NCBI GenBank assembly: GCA_900766125.1 | Contig: CAAFUD010000125.1 | Location: 1-5,335 of the forward strand | Source: an uncultured Veillonella sp. | GTDB taxonomy: Bacteria > Bacillota > Negativicutes > Veillonellales > Veillonellaceae | Reading direction: 5' to 3' | Length of the DNA stretch: 5,335 nucleotides | Shown here: piece by piece, positions 1 through 5,335 of the stretch | How positions within the stretch are numbered: position 1 is the first letter of the stretch | Layout of the letters: each line of letters opens with the position of its first letter | The notes under the pieces: generated by a model | Told to the model about the DNA's origin: nothing | Databases searched by the model: none | What the model saw: the letters and a program-made list of their open reading frames with translations, nothing else | Program-made: the position numbers and the translations under genes

Positions 1-19
1 CTACGCGACGCTCTTCCGA
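1..19. other. Probable Illumina adapter remnant at contig end
   Basis: Bases 1-19 (CTACGCGACGCTCTTCCGA) match the TruSeq universal adapter segment CTACACGACGCTCTTCCGA at 18 of 19 positions, differing only at base 5. Similarity stops at base 20, where the adapter would continue TCT. The bases sit at the extreme edge of the window, inside what should be a highly conserved part of dnaK, and their translation does not resemble Hsp70. This is what untrimmed adapter at a contig end looks like. It should not be annotated as genomic sequence. Confidence 0.85.
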
Positions 20-104
20 GGTTAATATCCATAGCTGTTCCGCCTAGCATAACCGCAACACAAGAGTTTGTAGTACCTAAATCAATACCAATTACCTTTG
101 CCAT
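1..104 (-). CDS. dnaK: DnaK (Hsp70) chaperone, N-terminal fragment
   Basis: This is the start of the Hsp70 chaperone DnaK, the ATP-driven cytosolic folding machine that works with GrpE and DnaJ. The ATG at 104-102 follows a strong Shine-Dalgarno AGGAGG (113-118, minus strand) by 8 bases. The first residues, MAKVIGIDLGTTNS, are the phosphate-binding loop of the Hsp70 ATPase domain and are diagnostic. About 34 of roughly 610 codons are present because the window ends. From residue 20 the reading (LGGTAMDIN, then LGRASR) no longer follows the usual E-G-G-x-P-x-V-I-x-N pattern, and the last six or so codons come from adapter-like bases 1-19. Only residues 1-19 should be trusted. It lies 28 bases downstream of grpE in the same operon and so is presumably under CIRCE/HrcA control. 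The identification is secure; the sequence after residue 19 is not. Confidence 0.93.
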   Translation of the reverse strand, partial: MAKVIGIDLGTTNSCVAVMLGGTAMDINLGRASR

Positions 105-132
105 AATATATGCCTCCTAAAACCTTTATAAT

Positions 133-678
133 CTATTCAACAACTTTTACCATTGCTGGACGAATACAACGACCATCAACAGTATAGCCAGTTTGCAATA
201 CTTCACATACCGTATCAGATTCATATTCATCTGACGGCACTCGCATAATTGCTTGATGGAAATTTGGATCAAATGGTTTGCCAACCGCATCGATAACGGC
301 TAAACCATGTTTAGATAACATAGCCATCAAATTTTGATGAATCATGATAAATCCATCAAGGAATACCTTAGCATCACCTTCTGCTGGACTTTGAACAGCT
401 CGTTCAAAGTTATCTAATACAGGAAGTAAATCTGTAAGTACATCCCCTTTAACATATCCTGCAAGTTGCTCTTTTTCTTGGTTAGTACGACGTTTGAAGT
501 TTTCAAAGTCAGCTTGCAAACGCTTATACCGATTATCGAAATCTGCTTTAAGCTCATCTAATACGTGAGCAGCGTCAGCAACAACTTCTTCAGTTTCTTC
601 CACAGCCGGTTCCTCTACATTAGTAGCATTTGCTGTTTCGTCTACTGTTTCTTGTTTAATGTCTTGTTCTTCAGCCAT
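133..678 (-). CDS. grpE: GrpE nucleotide exchange factor
   Basis: GrpE is the cytosolic homodimeric exchange factor that releases ADP from DnaK and resets the Hsp70 cycle. The 181-residue length is normal for the family. Residues 1-40 are an acidic, disordered-looking tail. Residues about 40-95 form the long dimer helix with the typical YKRLQADFENFKRR (51-64) and LPVLDNFERA (85-94). Residues about 130-181 are the beta domain that contacts DnaK. The family signature is complete: FDPNFHQAI (136-144), a 19-residue gap, GY (164-165), then IRPAMVKVV (172-180). The ATG at 678-676 follows AAAGGG (685-690) by 6 bases, and this Shine-Dalgarno directly abuts the hrcA stop codon, so the two genes are separated by only 12 bases and are probably translationally coupled. 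The stop is TAG. It is the second gene of the hrcA-grpE-dnaK operon. Confidence 0.97.
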   Translation of the reverse strand: MAEEQDIKQETVDETANATNVEEPAVEETEEVVADAAHVLDELKADFDNRYKRLQADFENFKRRTNQEKEQLAGYVKGDVLTDLLPVLDNFERAVQSPAEGDAKVFLDGFIMIHQNLMAMLSKHGLAVIDAVGKPFDPNFHQAIMRVPSDEYESDTVCEVLQTGYTVDGRCIRPAMVKVVE

Positions 679-690
679 TATATACCCTTT

Positions 691-1707
691 CTATTTTTGT
701 TCTTTTACCATAGATTCCATCATATGTTTCATGTGAGACAACATTCCAATAATACGACCATATTCCATACGTGTCGGTCCTAGAATAGCAAGTGTACCAA
801 TAGGCTGATCTTGATTTGTGAAATCAGCTTGTACCACACTCATAGAATGTAGTGCTTCAGTATCATTTTCATCGCCAATCTTTACCTTCACAGGTGTAGG
901 TGAATCATCCTTTAAAAGTTGTCCCAATTGATTTTGCTCTTCCACTAATGAAAGTAAGGGTTGTACTTTTTCAACAGACTTAAACTCTGGTTGATTTAAC
1001 AACTCCGTGGTACCTACAGAATAGAACAACTTACGTTTATTAATTGCTCGTAATAATGTTTCTGAAAGGATCATCAAAATCCCTTGGGGTCCTTCCATAT
1101 GAATCAAAAGTGTTCCTAACACTTCAGCCGTTACATGACCAATACTTACATTCTGTAATGCATTGCTAAATTGCATAGCCAAACTTTGTAATACATCAGG
1201 CGAAACGCCTTCAGTAAAGTACATCAATTCATTATCAAGAGCTCCTGTCTCAGTAATGACAACCATAACTGCTTGATGTGAATCGAGGGGCAACACATGA
1301 ATGTATTTGATTAATGCTCTATCATGAGCTGGAGCTAAGAATAAACTCATGCTATGGCTTACTTGTGATAATAATTTAGCCATATTTAAGAAGAGCTCAC
1401 TCGTCGATCCATTGGAATGTTTCCATAACATTTCAATTTTTTCAGCATCCTGTAATGGAACAGGTTGTCGACTCAACATAGAGTCAACATATAAGCGATA
1501 GCCTTTTGCTGAAGGAATACGTCCAGCCGATGTATGAGGTTGCTCTAAATAGCCTAACTCCTCTAAATCGGACATTTCATTTCGCACTGTTGCCGGACTT
1601 ATACCAAGATTATAATTCTTGGCAATGGTTCTTGACCCTACCGGTTCAGCAGATTTAACGTAGTCTTCAATTATGGCTCGCAAGATGCGCTGTTTTCTTT
1701 CATCCAT
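691..1707 (-). CDS. hrcA: HrcA heat-inducible transcription repressor
   Basis: HrcA is the repressor of class I heat-shock genes. It binds CIRCE operators as a dimer and needs the GroE chaperonin to stay active, so stress relieves repression. From the chosen ATG the protein has 338 residues, normal for the family. Residues 1-75 are the winged helix DNA-binding domain, including the recognition region GISPATVRNEMSDLEELGYL (36-55) and the wing SAGRIPSAKGYRLYVD (60-75). The middle is the inserted dimerizing and GAF-like region, and the C-terminus carries the family signature GTLAILGPTRMEYGR (304-318). The frame is open up to a GTG at 1728-1726, but that codon lies inside the CIRCE operator and has no Shine-Dalgarno. 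The ATG at 1707-1705 has AGAGGTG 5 bases upstream and gives the standard MDERKQRIL start. It is the first gene of its operon and is presumably autoregulated. The stop is TAG. Confidence 0.97.
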   Translation of the reverse strand: MDERKQRILRAIIEDYVKSAEPVGSRTIAKNYNLGISPATVRNEMSDLEELGYLEQPHTSAGRIPSAKGYRLYVDSMLSRQPVPLQDAEKIEMLWKHSNGSTSELFLNMAKLLSQVSHSMSLFLAPAHDRALIKYIHVLPLDSHQAVMVVITETGALDNELMYFTEGVSPDVLQSLAMQFSNALQNVSIGHVTAEVLGTLLIHMEGPQGILMILSETLLRAINKRKLFYSVGTTELLNQPEFKSVEKVQPLLSLVEEQNQLGQLLKDDSPTPVKVKIGDENDTEALHSMSVVQADFTNQDQPIGTLAILGPTRMEYGRIIGMLSHMKHMMESMVKEQK

Positions 1708-1712
1708 AATGA

Positions 1713-1719
1713 CACCTCT
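1713..1719 (-). promoter_or_regulatory. Ribosome binding site that decides the hrcA start
   Basis: AGAGGTG on the minus strand lies 5 bases before the ATG at 1707-1705. It supports this start over the in-frame GTG at 1728, which would put translation initiation inside the CIRCE operator and add seven residues that are not typical of HrcA. Confidence 0.8.
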
Positions 1720-1721
1720 TG

Positions 1722-1748
1722 TTAGCACTCATAAACTTTGAGTGCTAA
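1722..1748 (-). promoter_or_regulatory. CIRCE operator (HrcA binding site)
   Basis: This is a perfect CIRCE element: TTAGCACTC (1722-1730), a 9-base spacer (1731-1739) and GAGTGCTAA (1740-1748). Both arms match the consensus exactly. It lies 14 bases upstream of the hrcA ATG and just downstream of the likely -10 box, so bound HrcA would block transcription start or early elongation of hrcA-grpE-dnaK. The palindrome would also be present in the leader RNA or at its 5' end. This is the only CIRCE in the window. Confidence 0.98.
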
Positions 1749-1756
1749 TCGCATGT

Positions 1757-1787
1757 ATAATATTATCACATTGGAAAAAATTGTCAA
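1757..1787 (-). promoter_or_regulatory. Likely sigma-A-type promoter of hrcA-grpE-dnaK
   Basis: On the minus strand a consensus -35 box TTGACA lies at 1787-1782. Two -10 candidates follow: TAATAT at 1765-1760 (16-base spacer, 4 of 6 matches) and TATTAT at 1762-1757 (19-base spacer, 5 of 6 matches). Transcription would start close to or inside CIRCE, the usual arrangement for HrcA-controlled operons. The -35 box is clear, but the exact -10 cannot be settled by eye. Confidence 0.75.
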
Positions 1788-1794
1788 GCAAAAA

Positions 1795-2127
1795 AATCCT
1801 TAAAAAGTCAAATAATATCTATTTAGTCAAAAAGACAATTCAATATTTTTAATTAATTAGTCAAAAAATCAAAGTGTAACAATAAGAAAACACTTATACT
1901 ATCTACGTTTATGTCATATCCTAAATTTTCAATCTTAGAATATGTTGGTCTAATAAAATTTATGTTATTAAAACCTGAAATAGTATAAGTGTTAATATTT
2001 GTAATAATTCTATTGTAATTTTATTGTTAATGAACTCTTAGTTAGATTACTTTCTAGCCATGCACATTTATAGATTAAGAACCATATACCAGAACCATAA
2101 ATCAATGAGAAGTATAAATATAATAAT
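1795..2127. other. AT-rich intergenic stretch without a gene
   Basis: This noncoding stretch separates the end of the reductase gene from the hrcA promoter. I see no credible coding region on either strand. The plus-strand reading that starts at 2060 has no Shine-Dalgarno or homology that I recognise and runs antisense through the reductase gene. The stretch holds nested inverted repeats (1877-2029), three copies of AGTCAAA (1806, 1825 and 1859), and a 9-base direct repeat AGAACCATA (2078-2086 and 2091-2099). No classical GC-rich terminator with a U-run follows the reductase stop codon. Confidence 0.7.
1877..2029 (-). repeat. Nested inverted repeats, possible branched RNA or terminator
   Basis: Several complementary arms are nested around one centre. 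The outermost is TAACAATAA (1877-1885) with TTATTGTTA (2021-2029). Inside is a perfect 14-base pair, AACACTTATACTAT (1889-1902) with ATAGTATAAGTGTT (1980-1993). Within its loop lie two hairpins: CATATCCTAA (1915-1924) with TTAGAATATG (1935-1944), and GGT plus TAATAA (1947-1956) with TTATTA plus ACC (1965-1975). The single mismatch in the first hairpin (1920 against 1939) becomes a G-U pair only in minus-strand RNA, which favours that strand. The 14-base stem is followed on the minus strand by a T-rich run (TTCTTATT), so it could end the reductase transcript. The arms are AT-rich, so chance contributes. The function is unknown; a terminator, a 3' UTR structure or a small mobile-element remnant are all possible. 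Confidence 0.45.
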
Positions 2128-2730
2128 TTATAGTTCTACACCTTCTAATGGATTACCAAGTCGTTCTAAGAGTTTTCCCATACGCTCACGTGGTTCCCCA
2201 TGTTCCGCATACCAATCAACTAAAATATCTACAGCTTTTTTAGATTGCTCTACAGTAAGCTGTCTAGCCAAAATTTTGCCAGCTTCTGGTCTCATACCTG
2301 TATTACCGCCAACAGCCAACATAAAACCTTGGGATGTACCAATAAAAGCAATATCTTTTACCATTGCATCTGGACAGTTACGACCACATCCACTGATGCC
2401 AATTTTGCACTTATGTGATGTTTTTCGGCCGTAATGTTTTCTCTCTACATAATCAGCTAACTCTTTTGTTTCCATTTGGCCATTTTTACAATAGCCTTTA
2501 CCAACGCAAGCAATTAAGGAATTAACCCCTCTATGAATAACCGTAGTTACACCTTCAGGTAATTCGGAAATAAGCTGTTCCTTATCTTCTTTTTCAATAC
2601 CTGTAATTTGTATACCTGTTACAACATGACGAAAGGATCCACCATATTTTTCAGCTAATTCTATGCATGCCTTCATTTGGTCTAAACTAAATTCATTATG
2701 TAAACCGTGTAAAATAACCGATGTCTTCAT
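2128..2730 (-). CDS. Small siroheme/4Fe-4S sulfite- or nitrite-reductase-type protein
   Basis: This 200-residue cytosolic protein looks like a single nitrite/sulfite reductase module. Residues about 5-60 resemble the ferredoxin-like half domain, and residues about 70-150 carry the siroheme and 4Fe-4S binding part. The four cluster cysteines are intact as C75-x5-C81 and C115-x3-C119, the second pair in the typical context KIGISGCGRNCPDA, followed by DIAFIG and the glycine-rich AVGGNTG (139-145). Its size resembles low-molecular-mass assimilatory-type sulfite reductases of anaerobes rather than the two-repeat enzymes of about 500 residues. The segment GGSFRHVVTGIQITGI (30-45) aligns with the family's T-T-R-Q motif but lacks its substrate-binding arginine, so the substrate is uncertain. 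No flavin or ferredoxin partner gene is adjacent. The ATG at 2730 follows GAGGAGG (2735-2741) by 4 bases. The gene sits alone between hemW and hrcA. The fold is confident; the reaction is not. Confidence 0.85.
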   Translation of the reverse strand: MKTSVILHGLHNEFSLDQMKACIELAEKYGGSFRHVVTGIQITGIEKEDKEQLISELPEGVTTVIHRGVNSLIACVGKGYCKNGQMETKELADYVERKHYGRKTSHKCKIGISGCGRNCPDAMVKDIAFIGTSQGFMLAVGGNTGMRPEAGKILARQLTVEQSKKAVDILVDWYAEHGEPRERMGKLLERLGNPLEGVEL

Positions 2731-2772
2731 CGTTCCTCCTCAAATCTAGCATGCTTATTCATCATCATCCTA

Positions 2773-2778
2773 TTTATA
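2773..2778 (-). promoter_or_regulatory. Possible -10 box for the reductase gene
   Basis: TATAAA on the minus strand, preceded by TTAG, lies 42 bases upstream of the ATG at 2730, in the 81-base gap after hemW. No good -35 box stands 16-18 bases upstream; TTCACA is a 5 of 6 match but is 24 bases away. The gene may instead be read through from hemW. This is a weak call. Confidence 0.25.
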
Positions 2779-2811
2779 CTAACATATTAGATTTTGAGAA
2801 ACTGTGAAAAA

Positions 2812-3996
2812 TTACTCACGAATAAATTGACTAAATACATAGTTACCATGTTTTGCCCCTTCCGAGGTTAAATGATAACTATCATTTTCATATTCTAATA
2901 GGTCTTTGCTAACTAAATCGTTCAAAGTAGTACTAAATAAATTAACCACAGATATGCCAAATCGCTTTTTAAACGTATGTTCATTAAGGCCCCATTTAGT
3001 ACGAAGTGCTAAAAAACAAAAATCCTCTTGGGCCCGCTCTACCGTAATAGTCTCCGTATCGATAGTAGGCATAGTATATCGATCAACAGCTTGTATATAA
3101 GGCATAACATTACGATTGTTACTGCGACGAACTCCGTCATAAAAAGAATGAGCACCTGCACCAAATCCTAAATAATCTACATAGTGCCAATACTTTAAAT
3201 TATGACGACTATAGGAATTATCCTTACTGAAATTAGAAATTTCATATCGTTCAAAACCTAAATCTTTTAACCCAGCCATCATCATGTCATACATAGATTC
3301 ATCAATGGTTTCACTAGGAATAGAAATAAGGTTCTTATCTACTAAATGATATAAATAAGTCCCTACCTCAACTTGAAGTCCATACGTTGAAATATGATTA
3401 ATTGGCAAGTCTTTTACAATATCTAAATTATGTTGAATATCCTCTAAGGTTTGTCGTGGCAAACCATAGATTAAATCAATATTAATATCAGTAAAGCCCG
3501 CCTCTTTAGCATCGTAAACAGCTTGTTTAGCCTTTTCACCATTATGACTGCGATGCAGCATAGTAAGCGCCTTATCATCAAAGGTTTGAACACCAAAACT
3601 AATGCGATTAAAACCAAGATTAACTAACTTAGTTAGATACTGTAAATCTACTTCCCCAGGATTTGATTCAATAGTCATATGACAATCATCTGTAATTGTA
3701 AACGTACTTTTGATTTTATCTACAATCATCTGTAACTGTTGAATTGATAATTCAGTAGGCGTACCACCACCAAAGTAAATAGTATCAATAGGTCTAGATT
3801 TAGACTCTGGGTGTTCTGTAACCCATAAATCTATTTCTTGTACTAATGCATATACATAGGTTTCGTAATAATCTTGTAAATTTTGATAAGCTGGAAAATC
3901 ACAGTACATACATTTCTGTTTACAAAAAGGGATATGGACATACAGGCCCATATCCCCAAGTGCAGACAGATTCAGAGTATTAGAATCTGTTTTCAT
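2812..3996 (-). CDS. hemW: HemW, radical SAM heme chaperone
   Basis: HemW is a radical SAM family protein that binds heme and delivers it to target proteins. It was long annotated as an oxygen-independent coproporphyrinogen III oxidase (HemN-like). The 394-residue length is normal. The N-terminal radical SAM barrel begins with VHIPFCKQKCMYCDF; the cluster cysteines are C25, C29 and C32, in a CxxxCxxCDF context that lacks the extra cysteine (CxC) of true HemN. GGGTP (76-80) is the SAM-binding motif, and HNLKYW (265-270) is the HNxxYW motif linked to heme binding in HemW. The C-terminal HemW domain spans about 300-394. The frame extends to a TTG at 4011 that would overlap lepA, but that codon overlaps the Shine-Dalgarno GAGGA, which sits 8 bases before the ATG at 3996. 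That ATG lies 4 bases after the lepA stop, so the two genes are probably cotranscribed. Confidence 0.95.
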   Translation of the reverse strand: MKTDSNTLNLSALGDMGLYVHIPFCKQKCMYCDFPAYQNLQDYYETYVYALVQEIDLWVTEHPESKSRPIDTIYFGGGTPTELSIQQLQMIVDKIKSTFTITDDCHMTIESNPGEVDLQYLTKLVNLGFNRISFGVQTFDDKALTMLHRSHNGEKAKQAVYDAKEAGFTDINIDLIYGLPRQTLEDIQHNLDIVKDLPINHISTYGLQVEVGTYLYHLVDKNLISIPSETIDESMYDMMMAGLKDLGFERYEISNFSKDNSYSRHNLKYWHYVDYLGFGAGAHSFYDGVRRSNNRNVMPYIQAVDRYTMPTIDTETITVERAQEDFCFLALRTKWGLNEHTFKKRFGISVVNLFSTTLNDLVSKDLLEYENDSYHLTSEGAKHGNYVFSQFIRE

Positions 3997-4000
3997 TATA

Positions 4001-5335
4001 TTAGTCCTCAACTTTGAGAATAGCCATGAATGCTTCTTGTGGAATCTCTACAGAGCCCACAGACTTCATACGTTTCTTACCGGCTTTTTGTTTTTCTAGC
4101 AATTTACGTTTACGAGAGATATCGCCACCATAACATTTTGCTAAAACGTCCTTACGCCAAGCTTTTACAGTTTCACGAGCTACAATTTTAGTACCTACTG
4201 CTGCTTGAATAGGAATTTCAAACATTTGACGAGGAATGAGGTCTTTTAATTTTTCAGCTAACGCACGACCACGTGTAGCAGCACGGTCTTTATGTACGAT
4301 AATAGACAATGCATCTACTGGATCACCATTTAACAGAATATCCATCTTAACCATTGGAGATTGTTTATACCCAATTAACTCATAGTCAAGAGATGCATAA
4401 CCCTTGGTAGCAGATTTCAATTTATCAAAGTAGTCGTAAATAATTTCACTCAAAGGCAAGTGATACACAACAGATACACGTGTTTCATCCAAATATTCCA
4501 TGGATTGATATTCACCACGTTTATCTTGAGATAACTCCATAATAGTACCAACAAAGTCTTTAGGCACAATTGTAGTAGCTTTTACATATGGTTCTTCAAT
4601 GTAATCGATTTCAGTTGGTGGTGGTAATTTAGCAGGGTTATCCACTTCAAGCATTTCTCCATTCGTCTTATAAACCTTGTAGTTTACAGATGGAGCTGTT
4701 GTAATAAGGGATAAGTTATATTCACGCTCTAACCGTTCTTGAATTACATCCATATGTAGCAGACCAAGGAAGCCACAACGGAAACCAAAACCCAATGCTA
4801 AAGATGTTTCAGCTTCATATTCTAAAGCAGCATCATTAAGCTGTAACTTTTCTAATGCATCACGAAGATTTTCATAGTCCTTAGAATCTGTTGGATACAA
4901 GCCACAATATACCATGGATACGGCTTTTCGATAGCCTGGTAATGGTTCTGGTGCAGGATTATCAGCTAATGTTACCGTATCACCTACGTGACAGTCTGCT
5001 ACATTCTTAATACTTGCCGCAATACAACCTACAGAACCACATGGTAATTCCTGAACAGGCACAAGATTTGGTGTAAAGATACCGAGCTCAGTTACATCAA
5101 AATCCTTATTATCATGCATCATGCGAATCGTATCTTTTGCTTTAATAGTACCTTCTTTTACGCGCACATAAGCAATAGCACCTTTATAAGCATCAAAGCG
5201 GCTATCAAAAATCAATGCTCTTGTTGGTTCATCAGATTTATCTGGTGGTGCTGGCACCTTATTTACAATGGCTTCTAAAATATCTGGAATGCCAATGCCA
5301 GATTTAGCAGAACATAATACTGCTTCTGATGCGTC
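4001..5335 (-). CDS. lepA: LepA (elongation factor 4), N-terminus missing
   Basis: LepA/EF4 is a ribosome-associated GTPase, proposed to back-translocate stalled ribosomes or to assist 30S assembly. The frame is open to the last base of the window, giving 444 residues of a protein of about 600, so roughly the first 155 (P-loop, switches and NKxD) lie outside. The fragment starts DASEAVLCSAKSGIGIPDIL, where SAK (9-11) is the G5 motif that ends the G domain. Then come the beta-barrel domain II (about 30-125), domain III with GFRCGFLGLLHMD (184-196), the EF-G-like domain V starting EEPYVKATTI (247-256), and the LepA-specific C-terminal domain with CYGGDISRKRKLLEKQK (401-417) and SVEIPQEAFMAILK (428-441). 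A GTG at 5257 that could be read as a start is internal. The stop TAA (4001-4003) is 4 bases before hemW. The truncation is caused by the window edge; nothing suggests a pseudogene. Confidence 0.97.
   Translation of the reverse strand, partial: DASEAVLCSAKSGIGIPDILEAIVNKVPAPPDKSDEPTRALIFDSRFDAYKGAIAYVRVKEGTIKAKDTIRMMHDNKDFDVTELGIFTPNLVPVQELPCGSVGCIAASIKNVADCHVGDTVTLADNPAPEPLPGYRKAVSMVYCGLYPTDSKDYENLRDALEKLQLNDAALEYEAETSLALGFGFRCGFLGLLHMDVIQERLEREYNLSLITTAPSVNYKVYKTNGEMLEVDNPAKLPPPTEIDYIEEPYVKATTIVPKDFVGTIMELSQDKRGEYQSMEYLDETRVSVVYHLPLSEIIYDYFDKLKSATKGYASLDYELIGYKQSPMVKMDILLNGDPVDALSIIVHKDRAATRGRALAEKLKDLIPRQMFEIPIQAAVGTKIVARETVKAWRKDVLAKCYGGDISRKRKLLEKQKAGKKRMKSVGSVEIPQEAFMAILKVED
4005..4009 (-). 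promoter_or_regulatory. Ribosome binding site that decides the hemW start
   Basis: GAGGA on the minus strand lies inside the last codons of lepA and 8 bases before the hemW ATG at 3996-3994. This spacing supports the ATG over the in-frame TTG at 4011 and suggests translational coupling to lepA. Confidence 0.7.

Noticed and set aside
565..783. Plus-strand open frame of 72 codons
   Set aside because: It runs antisense through the start of grpE and the end of hrcA, is rich in Phe/Ser/His as expected from a shadow frame, and has no support as a gene.
1708..1728. Seven-residue N-terminal extension of HrcA from a GTG at 1728
   Set aside because: The GTG lies inside the CIRCE operator and lacks a Shine-Dalgarno, while the ATG at 1707 has one and matches the usual HrcA N-terminus.
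1806..1867. AGTCAAA repeats as a CtsR operator
   Set aside because: CtsR boxes are two GGTCAAA-type heptamers separated by 3 bases. Here the copies are 19 and 34 bases apart, and no ctsR or clp gene is nearby.
2078..2099. Tandem AGAACCATA direct repeat
   Set aside because: Two 9-base copies 13 bases apart in AT-rich noncoding DNA are too little to support a CRISPR, iteron or other functional array.
2060..2434. Plus-strand open frame of 124 codons starting in the intergenic stretch
   Set aside because: Most of it is antisense to the reductase gene, whose cluster cysteines and family motifs are clear. I see no Shine-Dalgarno or recognisable domain in it.
2906..3100. Plus-strand open frame of 64 codons
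   Set aside because: It is antisense to the C-terminal part of hemW and shows no motif or start signal of its own.
2812..3996. Annotation as HemN coproporphyrinogen III oxidase
   Set aside because: The cluster motif is CxxxCxxCDF without the fourth cysteine of HemN, and the HNxxYW motif is present, both of which fit HemW.

Overview
This is an AT-rich window in which every gene I can support lies on the minus strand. Read in the direction of transcription (high to low coordinates), the order is lepA (N-terminus missing), hemW, a small siroheme/4Fe-4S reductase-like gene, a noncoding gap of about 380 bases, then hrcA, grpE and the first codons of dnaK. The order lepA-hemW-hrcA-grpE-dnaK is the classic heat-shock neighbourhood of Firmicutes. 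The low GC and protein style fit an anaerobe of the Negativicutes, perhaps Veillonella-like. That placement is an inference from protein appearance, not from a search.

Region 5335-2812 holds a translation factor (LepA/EF4) and the radical SAM heme chaperone HemW, only 4 bases apart. Region 2730-2128 holds a single-module sulfite/nitrite reductase-type protein with its own strong Shine-Dalgarno sequence. It separates hemW from hrcA, where many relatives have these genes adjacent. Region 2127-1749 has no gene, but it contains nested inverted repeats that could fold into a branched RNA.

Region 1787-1 is the CIRCE/HrcA-controlled chaperone operon. A vegetative-type promoter is followed by a perfect 9-9-9 CIRCE operator. 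Next come hrcA (the repressor that binds CIRCE), grpE (nucleotide exchange factor) and dnaK (Hsp70). In this circuit HrcA represses its own operon until heat or misfolding titrates the chaperones it needs to stay active.

The first 19 bases match the Illumina TruSeq adapter at 18 of 19 positions, and the dnaK reading departs from the Hsp70 consensus there. The left edge is therefore probably a contig end carrying adapter sequence, not a biological feature. I did not find a convincing new biological system. The items most worth checking are the branched inverted-repeat region, the inserted reductase with an apparently altered substrate pocket, and the adapter artefact.
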